Assembly: GCA_022826825.1 (NCBI GenBank)
Contig: JAJDUD010000024.1
Coordinates: 62,001-126,000, forward strand
Reading direction: 5' to 3'
Source of the DNA: Acidobacteriota bacterium
Lineage (GTDB): Bacteria > Acidobacteriota > Vicinamibacteria > Marinacidobacterales > Marinacidobacteraceae
DNA length: 64,000 bases
Shown here: piece after piece, positions 37,068-46,387 of the stretch
Layout of the letters: each line of letters begins with the position of its first letter
Numbering within the stretch: the first letter of the stretch is position 1
Position numbers and translations under genes: made by a program
Notes under the pieces: model-generated
Told to the model about the DNA's origin: nothing
What the model saw: only the letters and a program-made list of their open reading frames with translations
Databases searched by the model: none

Positions 37068-38078
37068 TCAGGCGATCCGGATGATGATTTTGCCGAAATG
37101 CGCTCCCCGTTCCATGCGGTCGAGCGCCGCGGGGAGTTCGGCCAGGGAAAAATGAGTGTCGAGGACGGGCCGGAGGTCCCTCTCTTCGAGGAAGTCCACC
37201 ACGTCCCGGAGCGCGCGCCGGCAGTCGGTCATGATCCCCGCGATCCGGATCCGGCGCATCACGACCGGCGCGAACTGGACCGGGGCCTCGAGTCCCGTGA
37301 GGGCGCCGAGCATCGCCACGGTGCCGCCGGCGGCGGTGGCCCGAATCGACTGGTTGAGCGTGCCGGCGCCGCCGTTCTCGACGACCAGGTCGGACCCCTC
37401 GCCCCCGGTGGCCTCCCGCACCGCCTTGTCCCAGGCGGGGGTCTCCAGCCGATGGATCCCGACATCCGCGCCCAGGGCCCGCGCCCGGTCCAGCTTCTCG
37501 TGCGAGGAGGAGGTGATGATCACGCGGGCTCCGAGCGCCTTCGCGATCTGGAGCGCGAAGATGGAGACGCCGCCGGTCCCGAGGGTGAGCACGGTCTGGC
37601 CGGGCCGCACCGCGCCCTCCGTGACGAGCGCGCTCCAGGCGGTGACGGCGGCGATCGGCAGCGCGGCGGCTTCTTCGTGGCTCCAGCCGGCGGGGGCGCG
37701 GCAGAGCGCCGCTTCGGGCAGGACGACCTGCTCCTGACCCATGCCCGGGCCGGGCCCGCCCAGCGTGGCCCTCGAGTACTCGCGCCGGAAGCGGCCGTCC
37801 TCCCAGCCGACCACCGGATGCGTGATCACCCGGTCTCCCGGCGAAAACTCCGTGACCCCTTCGCCGACTTCGGCAACCACGCCGGCCCCGTCGCTGATGG
37901 GAACCTGGGGCAGGGGCAGCCGCGGGTTGTAGAGGCCCTTCAGGATCAGCAGGTCCCGGTAGTTCAGGGACGCCGCCCCGAGGGCGACGAGTATTCGGCC
38001 CGGTCCGGGGGTCTCCGGCGCGGACTCTTCGAAGCGGAGGTTTTCGCTCCCAAACTGATGGAATACCCAGCGCTTCAC
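37068..38078 (-). CDS. NAD(P)-dependent zinc-less alcohol dehydrogenase / quinone oxidoreductase family
   Basis: LNYRDLLILKGLY, PISDGAGVVAEVGEGVTEFSPGDRV, GQTVLTLGTGGVSIFALQIAKALGA. Confidence 0.9.
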   Translation of the reverse strand: MKRWVFHQFGSENLRFEESAPETPGPGRILVALGAASLNYRDLLILKGLYNPRLPLPQVPISDGAGVVAEVGEGVTEFSPGDRVITHPVVGWEDGRFRREYSRATLGGPGPGMGQEQVVLPEAALCRAPAGWSHEEAAALPIAAVTAWSALVTEGAVRPGQTVLTLGTGGVSIFALQIAKALGARVIITSSSHEKLDRARALGADVGIHRLETPAWDKAVREATGGEGSDLVVENGGAGTLNQSIRATAAGGTVAMLGALTGLEAPVQFAPVVMRRIRIAGIMTDCRRALRDVVDFLEERDLRPVLDTHFSLAELPAALDRMERGAHFGKIIIRIA

Positions 38079-38198
38079 GGCCGGCAGTGTACCGGCGCAA
38101 AAGGGGAATCCGGCGCATCATTTGGCGCGTGAGACGCGCATCCTTCCTCCCTTTCCGCCTTTTCCGCAGGCCGTTTCGGACTGCTAGTGTTCGCGGCC

Positions 38199-38654
38199 AT
38201 GGCCACCGGCACCCTCTTTGACCGCATCATCCACGGGGAGCTCCCGAGTCATCGGGTGTACGAAGACGAGCAGGTCTTCGCCTTCCTGGACATCGGCCCC
38301 CAGAGCGCCGGACACCTGCTGGTGGTCCCCAAGGAGAGCAAGGAGACCGTTGGTGAACTCTCGGACGATGCCGCCGCGGCCGTCGGGAGGGTGCTGCCCC
38401 GAATCTGCCGGGCGGTCGCGAAAGCGACGGGTACGCCCCACTACAACATCCTGCTGAACAACGGTCGGCCTGCCGGCCAGGCGATTCCCCACGTACACTT
38501 CCATGTCATTCCTGCCTACGGCCGCCGGGGCGAGCCGGGGCAGGGGCTTCACACCGACTGGCGCCCGGGATCCCTCGGCGCCGGCGAAGGAGAACGGATC
38601 TCGGCAGGAATCCGCGAGGCCCTCGCGAACGAGGCAGGGCCTGGCGGTCCCTGA
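38199..38654 (+). CDS. HIT-family hydrolase
   Basis: TLFDRIIHGELPSHRVYEDEQVFAFLDIGPQSAGHLLVVPKE; GQAIPHVHFHVIP. Confidence 0.93.
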   Translation: MATGTLFDRIIHGELPSHRVYEDEQVFAFLDIGPQSAGHLLVVPKESKETVGELSDDAAAAVGRVLPRICRAVAKATGTPHYNILLNNGRPAGQAIPHVHFHVIPAYGRRGEPGQGLHTDWRPGSLGAGEGERISAGIREALANEAGPGGP

Positions 38655-38711
38655 TCCGCACTGGCGCCGCCGCCCGGACCTGATGCCGGGAGACGGCCCG
38701 GAGAGAGCACG

Positions 38712-40472
38712 ATGACGAAACGCTGGCGGCGAACCGGAGCGCAACTCATCTGGGAGACCCTTCTCGGGGAAGGGGTGCACACCGTGTTCGGGTATCCGGG
38801 GGGCGCCATCCTGCCGGCGTACGACGCCATGCTCGACTACCCCATCCGGCACATCCTGGTGCGCCACGAGCAGGGCGCCACGCACATGGCGGACGGTTAC
38901 TCCCGCGCGAGCGGCGAGGTGGGGGTGGCCGTGGCGACCTCCGGGCCCGGCGCGACGAACATGGTGACCGGGATCGCCACCGCGATGCTCGACTCGTCGC
39001 CCATCGTGTGCGTGACCGGTCAGGTTGGCAGCGCCCTGATCGGAACCGACGCCTTCCAGGAGACCGACGTCACCGGGGTCACCCTGCCGATCACCAAGCA
39101 CAACTACCTGGTGACGGAGGTGGACGAGATCGCGCCGGCGCTCCACGAGGCCTTCTACGTCGCCCGGTCGGGCCGTCCGGGACCGGTGCTCGTGGACATC
39201 ACCAAGGACGCCCAACAAGCCTTCACCAACCGGCGGCCGCGTCTCGGCAAGGTGGACCTTCCCGGCTACCGGCCCGAACCAAGGCCCCCGGAGACCGCGC
39301 TCAAGAGCGCGGCGGAACTCATCAACCGGGCGGAGCGCCCGGTCATCCTCGCGGGGCACGGGATCCTGATCTCGGGAGCGATGGGGCAGGTCCGGGAGCT
39401 CGCCGAGCGCGCCCGGATCCCCATCGCCATGACCCTGCTGGGAATCGGCGCCATTCCGGCGAACCACTCCCTCAACATGGGGATGATGGGCATGCACGGG
39501 GAATCGTGGGTCAACCAGGCCATCCAGGAGGCCGACCTGCTGCTGGCGCTCGGCATGCGGTTCGACGATCGGGTGACCGGAAGCCTCAAGACCTACGCTC
39601 CGAACGCGGCCAAGATCCACATCGACATCGACCCGGCGGAGTTCCACAAGAACGTCCGGGTGGACGTGGCGCTCGCCGGGGACCTCTCCGCCGTGCTGGC
39701 CCACCTGCTGCCGGTGATCGAGGCCCGGGACCGCTCGGAGTGGCTCGGGACCATCCGGGGTTTCAAGGGGGACACGGCGGTCCGCGACATCCAGAACCTT
39801 CCCGACATGGGAAAGCTCTACGCGGCGCACGTCATCCACGACATCTGGCGCATGACCGGCGGGAAAGCGATCGTGACCACCGACGTCGGCCAGCACCAGA
39901 TGTGGGAGGCGCAGTACTACCGCCACAACGAGCCCCGCTCCCTGATCACCTCCGGAGGGCTGGGGACGATGGGTTTCGCGCTCCCGGCGGCCGTGGGGGC
40001 CAAGGTCGCGCGCCCCGACGACGAGGTGTGGGTGATCGCGGGGGACGGCGGGTTCCAGATGACCATGTGCGAGCTCGCGACCATCGCGCAGGAACGGCTG
40101 AAGCTGAACGTCGCGATCATCAACAACGGCTACCTGGGCATGGTGCGGCAGTGGCAGGAGTTCTTCTACGACCGCCGCTACGCCGGGACTCCCATCCTGA
40201 GCCCGGACTTCGCCGCCCTCGCCCGGTCGTTCGGCCTCGGCGGCGAAGTGGTGAAGACCCGGCAGGAGGTCGAGGGCGCGGTCGAGCGCGCCCGGGCCGA
40301 CGAGCGCACGGTGGTGCTCGACTTCCAGGTCGAGAAGGAGGACACCGTGTACCCCATGGTCCCGACGGGCGCCCGCCTGCAGGACATGATCCGGCGGCCC
40401 GGGCAGGAGGCTGAGGGCGACCCGGAGTCCGAGGGGGAGCCGGTGGGCGCCGGCCGGACGGTGGAGTGGTGA
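38712..40472 (+). CDS. ilvB: acetolactate synthase large subunit
   Basis: VFGYPGGAILPAYDA, HEQGATHMADGY, GQVGSALIGTDAFQE, IAGDGGFQMTMCELAT. Confidence 0.96.
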   Translation: MTKRWRRTGAQLIWETLLGEGVHTVFGYPGGAILPAYDAMLDYPIRHILVRHEQGATHMADGYSRASGEVGVAVATSGPGATNMVTGIATAMLDSSPIVCVTGQVGSALIGTDAFQETDVTGVTLPITKHNYLVTEVDEIAPALHEAFYVARSGRPGPVLVDITKDAQQAFTNRRPRLGKVDLPGYRPEPRPPETALKSAAELINRAERPVILAGHGILISGAMGQVRELAERARIPIAMTLLGIGAIPANHSLNMGMMGMHGESWVNQAIQEADLLLALGMRFDDRVTGSLKTYAPNAAKIHIDIDPAEFHKNVRVDVALAGDLSAVLAHLLPVIEARDRSEWLGTIRGFKGDTAVRDIQNLPDMGKLYAAHVIHDIWRMTGGKAIVTTDVGQHQMWEAQYYRHNEPRSLITSGGLGTMGFALPAAVGAKVARPDDEVWVIAGDGGFQMTMCELATIAQERLKLNVAIINNGYLGMVRQWQEFFYDRRYAGTPILSPDFAALARSFGLGGEVVKTRQEVEGAVERARADERTVVLDFQVEKEDTVYPMVPTGARLQDMIRRPGQEAEGDPESEGEPVGAGRTVEW

Positions 40473-40476
40473 GGAC

Positions 40477-41067
40477 GTGACTCCCGGCGCTGGTGAGCGG
40501 GTCCGGCCGCACGTGTTCGCGGTCTGGGTGGAAGATCTGCCCGGCGTCCTGAACCGCGTCACCTCGCTCTTCCGGCGCCGCGGGTTCAACATCGAGTCGC
40601 TCAGCGTCGGGCCGGCGCGGGCCGCCGGGGTGTCCCGGATGACCATCGTGGTGCGCGCCGACGACACGACCGCGCGCCGGATGCTGGTCCAGCTCTCCCG
40701 CCTCGTGAACGTGCTGCGCGCCGACGACATCATCGACGAGCCCGCGATCCACCACGAGCTGGCCATGTTCAAGATCTCCGCGGCGCCCGAGGAGCGTTCC
40801 CAGGTGATCCAGTTGGCGGGCGCGACGGGTGCGCGCCTCGTGGACATCGCGCCGGGATCGGTCGTGATCGAGGCCACGGCGTCGCCGCAGAAAATCGACG
40901 GACTCGCCGAGGTGCTCCGTCCCTACGGGATCCTCGAGCAGGTGCGGACCGGGCTCGTGGGGATGGCGCGCGGGGCCGCGAGCGTGATGACCGACCCGGA
41001 CGCCCGCAAACCGCCCAAGCGCCGGCGGCCCGGCTCCGACACGGGCGGCGGGTCCCATTCCGTATAG
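40477..41067 (+). CDS. ilvN: acetolactate synthase small subunit
   Basis: HVFAVWVEDLPGVLNRVTSLFRRRGFNIESLSVG (ACT domain); follows ilvB. Confidence 0.95.
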   Translation: MTPGAGERVRPHVFAVWVEDLPGVLNRVTSLFRRRGFNIESLSVGPARAAGVSRMTIVVRADDTTARRMLVQLSRLVNVLRADDIIDEPAIHHELAMFKISAAPEERSQVIQLAGATGARLVDIAPGSVVIEATASPQKIDGLAEVLRPYGILEQVRTGLVGMARGAASVMTDPDARKPPKRRRPGSDTGGGSHSV

Positions 41068-41170
41068 GAACCCCTGAGACCGAAAGGCTGAACCCCGCAA
41101 CCCGCGGAACACCTGAAGCGACGTTTTTTCCGGCGAACGAGGACTTCGCCGTCACCGGAGGATTCCTTCC

Positions 41171-42184
41171 ATGGCCAACATCTACTACGACGACTCCGCG
41201 GATCTCGAGCTGATCCGGAGCCGGAAGGTCGCCGTCTTCGGCTACGGGTCGCAGGGCCACGCCCACGCGCTGAACCTCCGGGACAGCGGGGTCGAGGTGC
41301 GGATCGCCCTTCATGCCGGGAGCCGCTCCCGAGCCCGCGCCGAAGCCGAGGGCCTCAAGGTGGTCGCCGGCCCCGAAGCCGCCGCCTGGGCGGACGTCAT
41401 CACCATCCTGACGCCGGACACCACGCAGGCGGCGATCTACGGGGAGCAGATCGCACCCCACCTCGGTGCCGGCAAGACGCTGATGTTCGCGCACGGCTTC
41501 AACATCCGCTTCGGCACCATCGAGCCCCCCGCGGACGTGGATGTCTCACTCATCGCGCCCAAGGCGCCGGGACATCGCGTCCGTGAGCTGTTCATCGAGG
41601 GGGGCGGGACACCGGCCCTGGTCGCCGTCGAACAGGACGCCTCGGGGCAGGCGCTGGCGCTGGCGCTGTCCTACGCCCGCGGCGTCGGGCTCACCCGGGC
41701 GGGCGTGATCGAGACCACCTTCGCCGAGGAGACCGAGACCGATCTCTTCGGGGAGCAGAGCGTCCTCTGCGGCGGGGTGAGCGAGTTGATCAAGGCGGGC
41801 TTCGAGACGCTCGTCGAGGCGGGCTACCAGCCGGAGATCGCCTACTTCGAGTGCCTCCACGAACTGAAGCTGATCGTGGACCTGATGTACCGCGGCGGCC
41901 TCAACTACATGCGGTACTCGGTGAGCGACACCGCCGAGCACGGCGATTACCACGGCGGCCGGCAGATCGTCACCGAGGAGACCCGCGCGGCGATGCAGAA
42001 GATCCTCGCCGACGTCCGGAGCGGGGCCTACGCGCGGGGCTGGATCGAGGAGGACCGGGCCGGGCGGCCCAACTTCATGGCGCGCCGCCGCGAGGAGCAA
42101 GACCACCAGATCGAAACCGTCGGCGCCGAGTTGAGGAAGATGATGCCGTTCCTCGACGCCGTCACGCTCAAGGAGTCCGTCTGA
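41171..42184 (+). CDS. ilvC: ketol-acid reductoisomerase
   Basis: [86 protein letters not shown]. Confidence 0.97.
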   Translation: MANIYYDDSADLELIRSRKVAVFGYGSQGHAHALNLRDSGVEVRIALHAGSRSRARAEAEGLKVVAGPEAAAWADVITILTPDTTQAAIYGEQIAPHLGAGKTLMFAHGFNIRFGTIEPPADVDVSLIAPKAPGHRVRELFIEGGGTPALVAVEQDASGQALALALSYARGVGLTRAGVIETTFAEETETDLFGEQSVLCGGVSELIKAGFETLVEAGYQPEIAYFECLHELKLIVDLMYRGGLNYMRYSVSDTAEHGDYHGGRQIVTEETRAAMQKILADVRSGAYARGWIEEDRAGRPNFMARRREEQDHQIETVGAELRKMMPFLDAVTLKESV

Positions 42185-42238
42185 GTCCGGCGTCCCGCCA
42201 AGCCGTAACATTCGCGGCTTCGTTTCGGGGGGCGCCGC

Positions 42239-44863
42239 ATGCTTCGAGTCACCGTTTCTTTCCTGCTGGCCGTCGGCCTGCCGTTCGGCAGCGTTGCGAA
42301 GGCGCAGGTTCCGGCGCCGGCGGAAGTCCTGGGCTTCGAGCCGGGCGACGACTACCAGCTCGCGCTCTGGGGCGAGCTGATCCCGTACTACGAAGCGCTG
42401 GCAGCGGCGAGCGATCGGGTGGAACTCCGCGAGATCGGCGAGACCGTCCTGGGAGAGCCGCTCCTCGTCCTCTTCATCTCCTCGCCGGAGAACCTCGCCG
42501 CGCTGGACCGGCACCGCGAGAACGCGCGGGCGCTGGCTCACGCGGAGATCCCGGAGGACGAGGCGATCCGGATTTCCCGCGAGGGAAAGGCGGTGGTCTG
42601 GATCGACGCCGGCCTTCACGCCACCGAGGTCGCGCCGGCGCAGATGGCCCCGCTTCTCGCCCACCGGATCGCAACCGAGGAATCCGAGGAGGTGCGGAAG
42701 ATCCGGGACCAGGTAATCCTGATCCTCATGCCCTGCATGAACCCCGACGGGCTGGACATCGTGGCGTCCTGGTACCGCCGGAACCTCAAGACCCCCTTCG
42801 AGACGACCCGCCCGCCCGAGCTGTACCACCACTACGTCGGGCACGACAACAACCGCGACTGGTTCATGAACAACATGCCGGAGACGGCGGCGGTGAGCCG
42901 GATGCTCTACCACGAGTGGTTCCCGCAGATCGTCTACAACCACCACCAGAGCGGTCCGGCCTGGGCGCGGATCTTCCTGCCGCCGTTTGCCGACCCGGTG
43001 AATCCCAGGATCCATCCCGGGGTCACCACCTCGGTGAACCTGATCGGTTCGGCGATGGCGAACCGTTTCGCCATGAAGAAGATGCCGGGCGTGGTGTCCG
43101 ACATGATCTATTCGATGTGGTGGAACGGGGGCATGCGGACGGTGCCCTATTTCCACAACATGATCGGCCTCTTGACCGAGACGTCGCACGCTTCGGCGAG
43201 TCCGCGGATGTACGACCCGGAGGACCGTCCGGAGTTCGTCGGCAATCCCCGCCGCGGCCAGGCGGCGCCGACCAACGGAACCGACGTCTTCTATCCCTAT
43301 CCCTGGCCGGGCGGAGAGTCACCCTTCTCCGATCCGGTCCGCTACTCGCTGACCGCGTCCATGGCGGTTCTCGACGTGGCGGCCGACCTCCGGGAAAAGT
43401 GGCTCTTCGACATCTGGAGGATGGGCCGTGACGCGATCGAGGGGAGCGAGACGAGCTGGATCGTCCCGGCCGACCAGTGGGACCCGGGCGAAGCGGCCGC
43501 GCTCCTGAACGTCCTCTACGAAGGGGGAATCGTGATCGAACGGGCGGAGGAGGCGTTCGAAGTCGAGGGGGAGACCTACGGAGAGGGCTCCTACATCATC
43601 CCTGGAGCGCAAGCCTTCCGCGCCTATGCCGAGGACCTGCTGGAGGCTCAGGACTATCCCGACCGCCGGCGCGCGCCGGACGGGCCGCCGGATCCGCCCT
43701 ACGACCTCGCGGGCTGGACGTTGCCCATGCAGATGGGAGTACGGGTGGATCGGGTCGTGGAGGTTCCCGACGTCGCCTCCGAATCGGTCGCTGGTCCGGT
43801 CCGGGCCCCGGCCGGTGAGGTCTCCGGCGGGGCTACCTTCGGCTACGCGATCTCGCACCGCCCGAACGCCGCGGTGATCGCCCAGAACCGGCTGCTCGCC
43901 GCGGGTGCCGAGGTGGCCTGGGCGGCGGAGAGCTTCAGCGACGGCGGGACGGAGTACCCCGCGGGGACCCTCGTCGTCCGCAGGTCGGATCCGGCCGATG
44001 CGGCCATGGAAGGGATCGCTTCGGAACTCGGGCTCGACGTCGGCGGGCTCTCCCGGGCGCCGGACGGGGAACTACTGCCGCTGGAGCCGGTGCGGGTCGG
44101 GCTCTACAAGTCGTACGTCGCGAGCATGGACGAGGGATGGACCCGCTGGTTGCTCGAAGACTACGAATACGACCTCACCAGCCTTTCCGACGACGACGTG
44201 CGGACGGGCGATCTGTCGCGGCTGGACGTGATCGTCCTCCCGCACCAGTCCATCCGGGAGATTCTCCAGGGACACGCCCCCGGCACCATGCCCGACGAGT
44301 TCACCGGCGGCGTCGGCCTTGAAGGGTCGCTGGCGCTCAGCCGCTTCGTCGAAGAGGGCGGCATGCTGGTGACGCTGGACGGCGCGAGCGACTTCGCAAT
44401 CGCCCAGTTCGGCCTGCCGCTACGCAACGTGACCGCCGGATTGGCGGACCGCCGCTTCTTCATACCGGGCTCCCTGATCCGGGCCACCGTGGATACGGCG
44501 CATCCGCTGGCCTTCGGCATGCGGGACGAAGTGGCGACCCAGTTCGTCCGGAGCCGCGCGTTCGAGACCGTGGGGCTGCCGCGGACCCGGGAGGGCGGCC
44601 AGGAGACGACCATGGAGCCGCCGCCCGCCAACGTGGAGGTCATCGCGCGCTACGCCGAGGAGGAGATTCTCATGAGCGGCTGGGCGCTCGGTGAGGAAGA
44701 CGCGATCGGCGGCAAGATCGCCATGGCCCGGGTGCCGATGGGCGCGGGCGAGGTCGTGCTCTTCGGTTTCCGTCCCCAGTTCCGGGGTCAGCCGCGCGGT
44801 ACCTACAAGCTCTTCCTGAACGCCCTGAACGGCGCCGCCGTGGAGGATCTGGGAGCCAGGTAG
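42239..44863 (+). CDS. exported M14-family zinc carboxypeptidase (paralogue of 29830..32400)
   Basis: GLHATEVAPAQMAPL (HxxE), MNPDGLDIVASWYRR, YHHYVGHDNNRDWFMNN, YNHHQSGPAWARIFLPPFADP. Confidence 0.9.
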   Translation: MLRVTVSFLLAVGLPFGSVAKAQVPAPAEVLGFEPGDDYQLALWGELIPYYEALAAASDRVELREIGETVLGEPLLVLFISSPENLAALDRHRENARALAHAEIPEDEAIRISREGKAVVWIDAGLHATEVAPAQMAPLLAHRIATEESEEVRKIRDQVILILMPCMNPDGLDIVASWYRRNLKTPFETTRPPELYHHYVGHDNNRDWFMNNMPETAAVSRMLYHEWFPQIVYNHHQSGPAWARIFLPPFADPVNPRIHPGVTTSVNLIGSAMANRFAMKKMPGVVSDMIYSMWWNGGMRTVPYFHNMIGLLTETSHASASPRMYDPEDRPEFVGNPRRGQAAPTNGTDVFYPYPWPGGESPFSDPVRYSLTASMAVLDVAADLREKWLFDIWRMGRDAIEGSETSWIVPADQWDPGEAAALLNVLYEGGIVIERAEEAFEVEGETYGEGSYIIPGAQAFRAYAEDLLEAQDYPDRRRAPDGPPDPPYDLAGWTLPMQMGVRVDRVVEVPDVASESVAGPVRAPAGEVSGGATFGYAISHRPNAAVIAQNRLLAAGAEVAWAAESFSDGGTEYPAGTLVVRRSDPADAAMEGIASELGLDVGGLSRAPDGELLPLEPVRVGLYKSYVASMDEGWTRWLLEDYEYDLTSLSDDDVRTGDLSRLDVIVLPHQSIREILQGHAPGTMPDEFTGGVGLEGSLALSRFVEEGGMLVTLDGASDFAIAQFGLPLRNVTAGLADRRFFIPGSLIRATVDTAHPLAFGMRDEVATQFVRSRAFETVGLPRTREGGQETTMEPPPANVEVIARYAEEEILMSGWALGEEDAIGGKIAMARVPMGAGEVVLFGFRPQFRGQPRGTYKLFLNALNGAAVEDLGAR

Positions 44864-44902
44864 GTCCGTTCGCCCCGTTTACGGCTAGACTTCGCGCCTC
44901 TC

Positions 44903-45169
44903 ATGGCCAGGACCTGCAAGCTGACCGGCAAGCGTCCCCTCACCGGGAACGCCATCAGCCACGCCCACAACAAGACGAAGCGGCGGCAGCTTCCCAACCT
45001 GCAGTGGAAGACCGTGTGGGTGCCCGAACTGGAGCGGTCCGTGAGGCTGCGGCTCAGCGCCCGCGCCCTGCGCACGATCGACAAGAAGGGTCTGGTGACC
45101 TACCTGAAGGACGAGGGGCTCCGCCTCCGCGACGTCCTCCCGGCCCGCGCCCACGCCCGCAACCTCTAG
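44903..45169 (+). CDS. rpmB: 50S ribosomal protein L28
   Basis: MARTCKLTGKRPLTGNAISHAHNKTKRRQLPNLQWKTVWVPEL. Confidence 0.97.
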   Translation: MARTCKLTGKRPLTGNAISHAHNKTKRRQLPNLQWKTVWVPELERSVRLRLSARALRTIDKKGLVTYLKDEGLRLRDVLPARAHARNL

Positions 45170-45177
45170 GACGCGCC

Positions 45178-45224
45178 GGCTTGGAACGCCGGCCTCCGGC
45201 CGGCACGCGGGCCGAAGGCCCGCA
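45178..45224 (+). repeat. REP-like element R10
   Basis: GGCTTGGAACGCCGGCCTCCGGCCGGCACGCGGGCCGAAGGCCCGC. Confidence 0.8.
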
Positions 45225-45281
45225 GGCGGTTCCACCCGAATCCGCATCGAGCGCGCCGGCAGGAAGCGCTAGGAGCGCAAG

Positions 45282-45332
45282 TAGCGCCGGTCGCCAGACC
45301 GGCGTCGCTGCGCGCAGCGCAGCGAAACTCCC
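45282..45332 (+). repeat. REP-like element R11
   Basis: gtagcGCCGGTcgccagACCGGCgTCGCTGCGCgcaGCGCAGCGAaactccc. Confidence 0.7.
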
Positions 45333-45383
45333 GCGGCTTCCCCGTGGCGCGGCCTGACTCCCGGCGGAGACGGTGCCCCGCCC

Positions 45384-45797
45384 TCACGGCACGGGCAGGA
45401 ATCCCTGCTCCTCGAAGTCCCCGTCGTACGTGAAGGCATACCGGATCCGGCGGTCGCGCATCACCTCGAAGGAGAGCCAGTCCACGAGAGAGACATGGCG
45501 CCGGCCGGCGGCGAACATGGCCGCCGTCGCGCGGCCGTGGAGTTTCTCGTTGATCCAGACGACCTCAGCGACCGGCAGCAACCCGTCGTGGAGTTCCCGG
45601 ACCGCCTGCATGCCCAGTCGTCGGGCGATGAGCGCGGTGGATTCCACGACGACGGCGTGATGGGTAACGAGAACCGTTCGTACCTGGCGAGCGCCGGAAA
45701 GCAGGCGGTCCCAGGTTTGTCTGGCGTCGTCGTGGAACCGCTGCTCGGCGTCGAGGAGCGCGTAGAAGGCCGATGTATCGACGAAGACGGGGGTCAT
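45384..45797 (-). CDS. PIN-domain VapC-type toxin
   Basis: MTPVFVDTSAFYALLDAEQRFHDDA...VVVESTALIARRLG...HVSLVDWLSFEVMRDRRIRYAFTYDGDF. Confidence 0.9.
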   Translation of the reverse strand: MTPVFVDTSAFYALLDAEQRFHDDARQTWDRLLSGARQVRTVLVTHHAVVVESTALIARRLGMQAVRELHDGLLPVAEVVWINEKLHGRATAAMFAAGRRHVSLVDWLSFEVMRDRRIRYAFTYDGDFEEQGFLPVP

Positions 45798-46273
45798 CGC
45801 TTCGGCAACCGCCACCTCGCCATCTCCTCTTCCAGGATCTCCCCGTATGCCTCGTCGTGTTTCTCGGCGAGGTCGCTGCGCCCGGAGCGGAACGCCCCGA
45901 CGGGCCGCCTGGCGCGTTCGATGAGTTCGTCCAGCGCGCTGCCTCCGCGGTACGCGGTGAGCGCCTGGTGGAGCAGACCGTCCGGCGACACGCCGAGCTC
46001 TCCCGCAAGCCGGTGCAGCCGCTCGGTCGCGTCTTCGGTGAGATTTCGGGGGGTCAGATTTCCGGTTGCGTCCGAACCGTAGGGCCGGGCTCCCTCCTCG
46101 ACAGCGGTAGCGCCCCGTTCCGCGGACGCCTCCGCTTGATGCGGAGCGACCGGCAACAGGCGCGCGACGGGACGGCCCCACTTGGTGATGACGACGGGAG
46201 TGCGGCTGGCGGCAACCTCGTCGAGGATCCGGAGGCAGGTGTCCTTGAATTTGCCGGCGGAAATGGAACGCAT
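45794..46273 (-). CDS. Phd/YefM-type antitoxin with C-terminal extension
   Basis: MRSISAGKFKDTCLRILDEVAASRTPVVITKWGRPVARLLP; overlaps the toxin start by 4 nt. Confidence 0.85.
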   Translation of the reverse strand: MRSISAGKFKDTCLRILDEVAASRTPVVITKWGRPVARLLPVAPHQAEASAERGATAVEEGARPYGSDATGNLTPRNLTEDATERLHRLAGELGVSPDGLLHQALTAYRGGSALDELIERARRPVGAFRSGRSDLAEKHDEAYGEILEEEMARWRLPKR

Positions 46274-46387
46274 GCGGAAAAATATAGCCATAGCCACATT
46301 TCATCGCAAATCCCGCTGCCGTCCGGGGACGACCGGTCCACGTGCGCCCCTGGTTCCGTAGAATCGGCGCCCCCGAGAGGAACGTCC

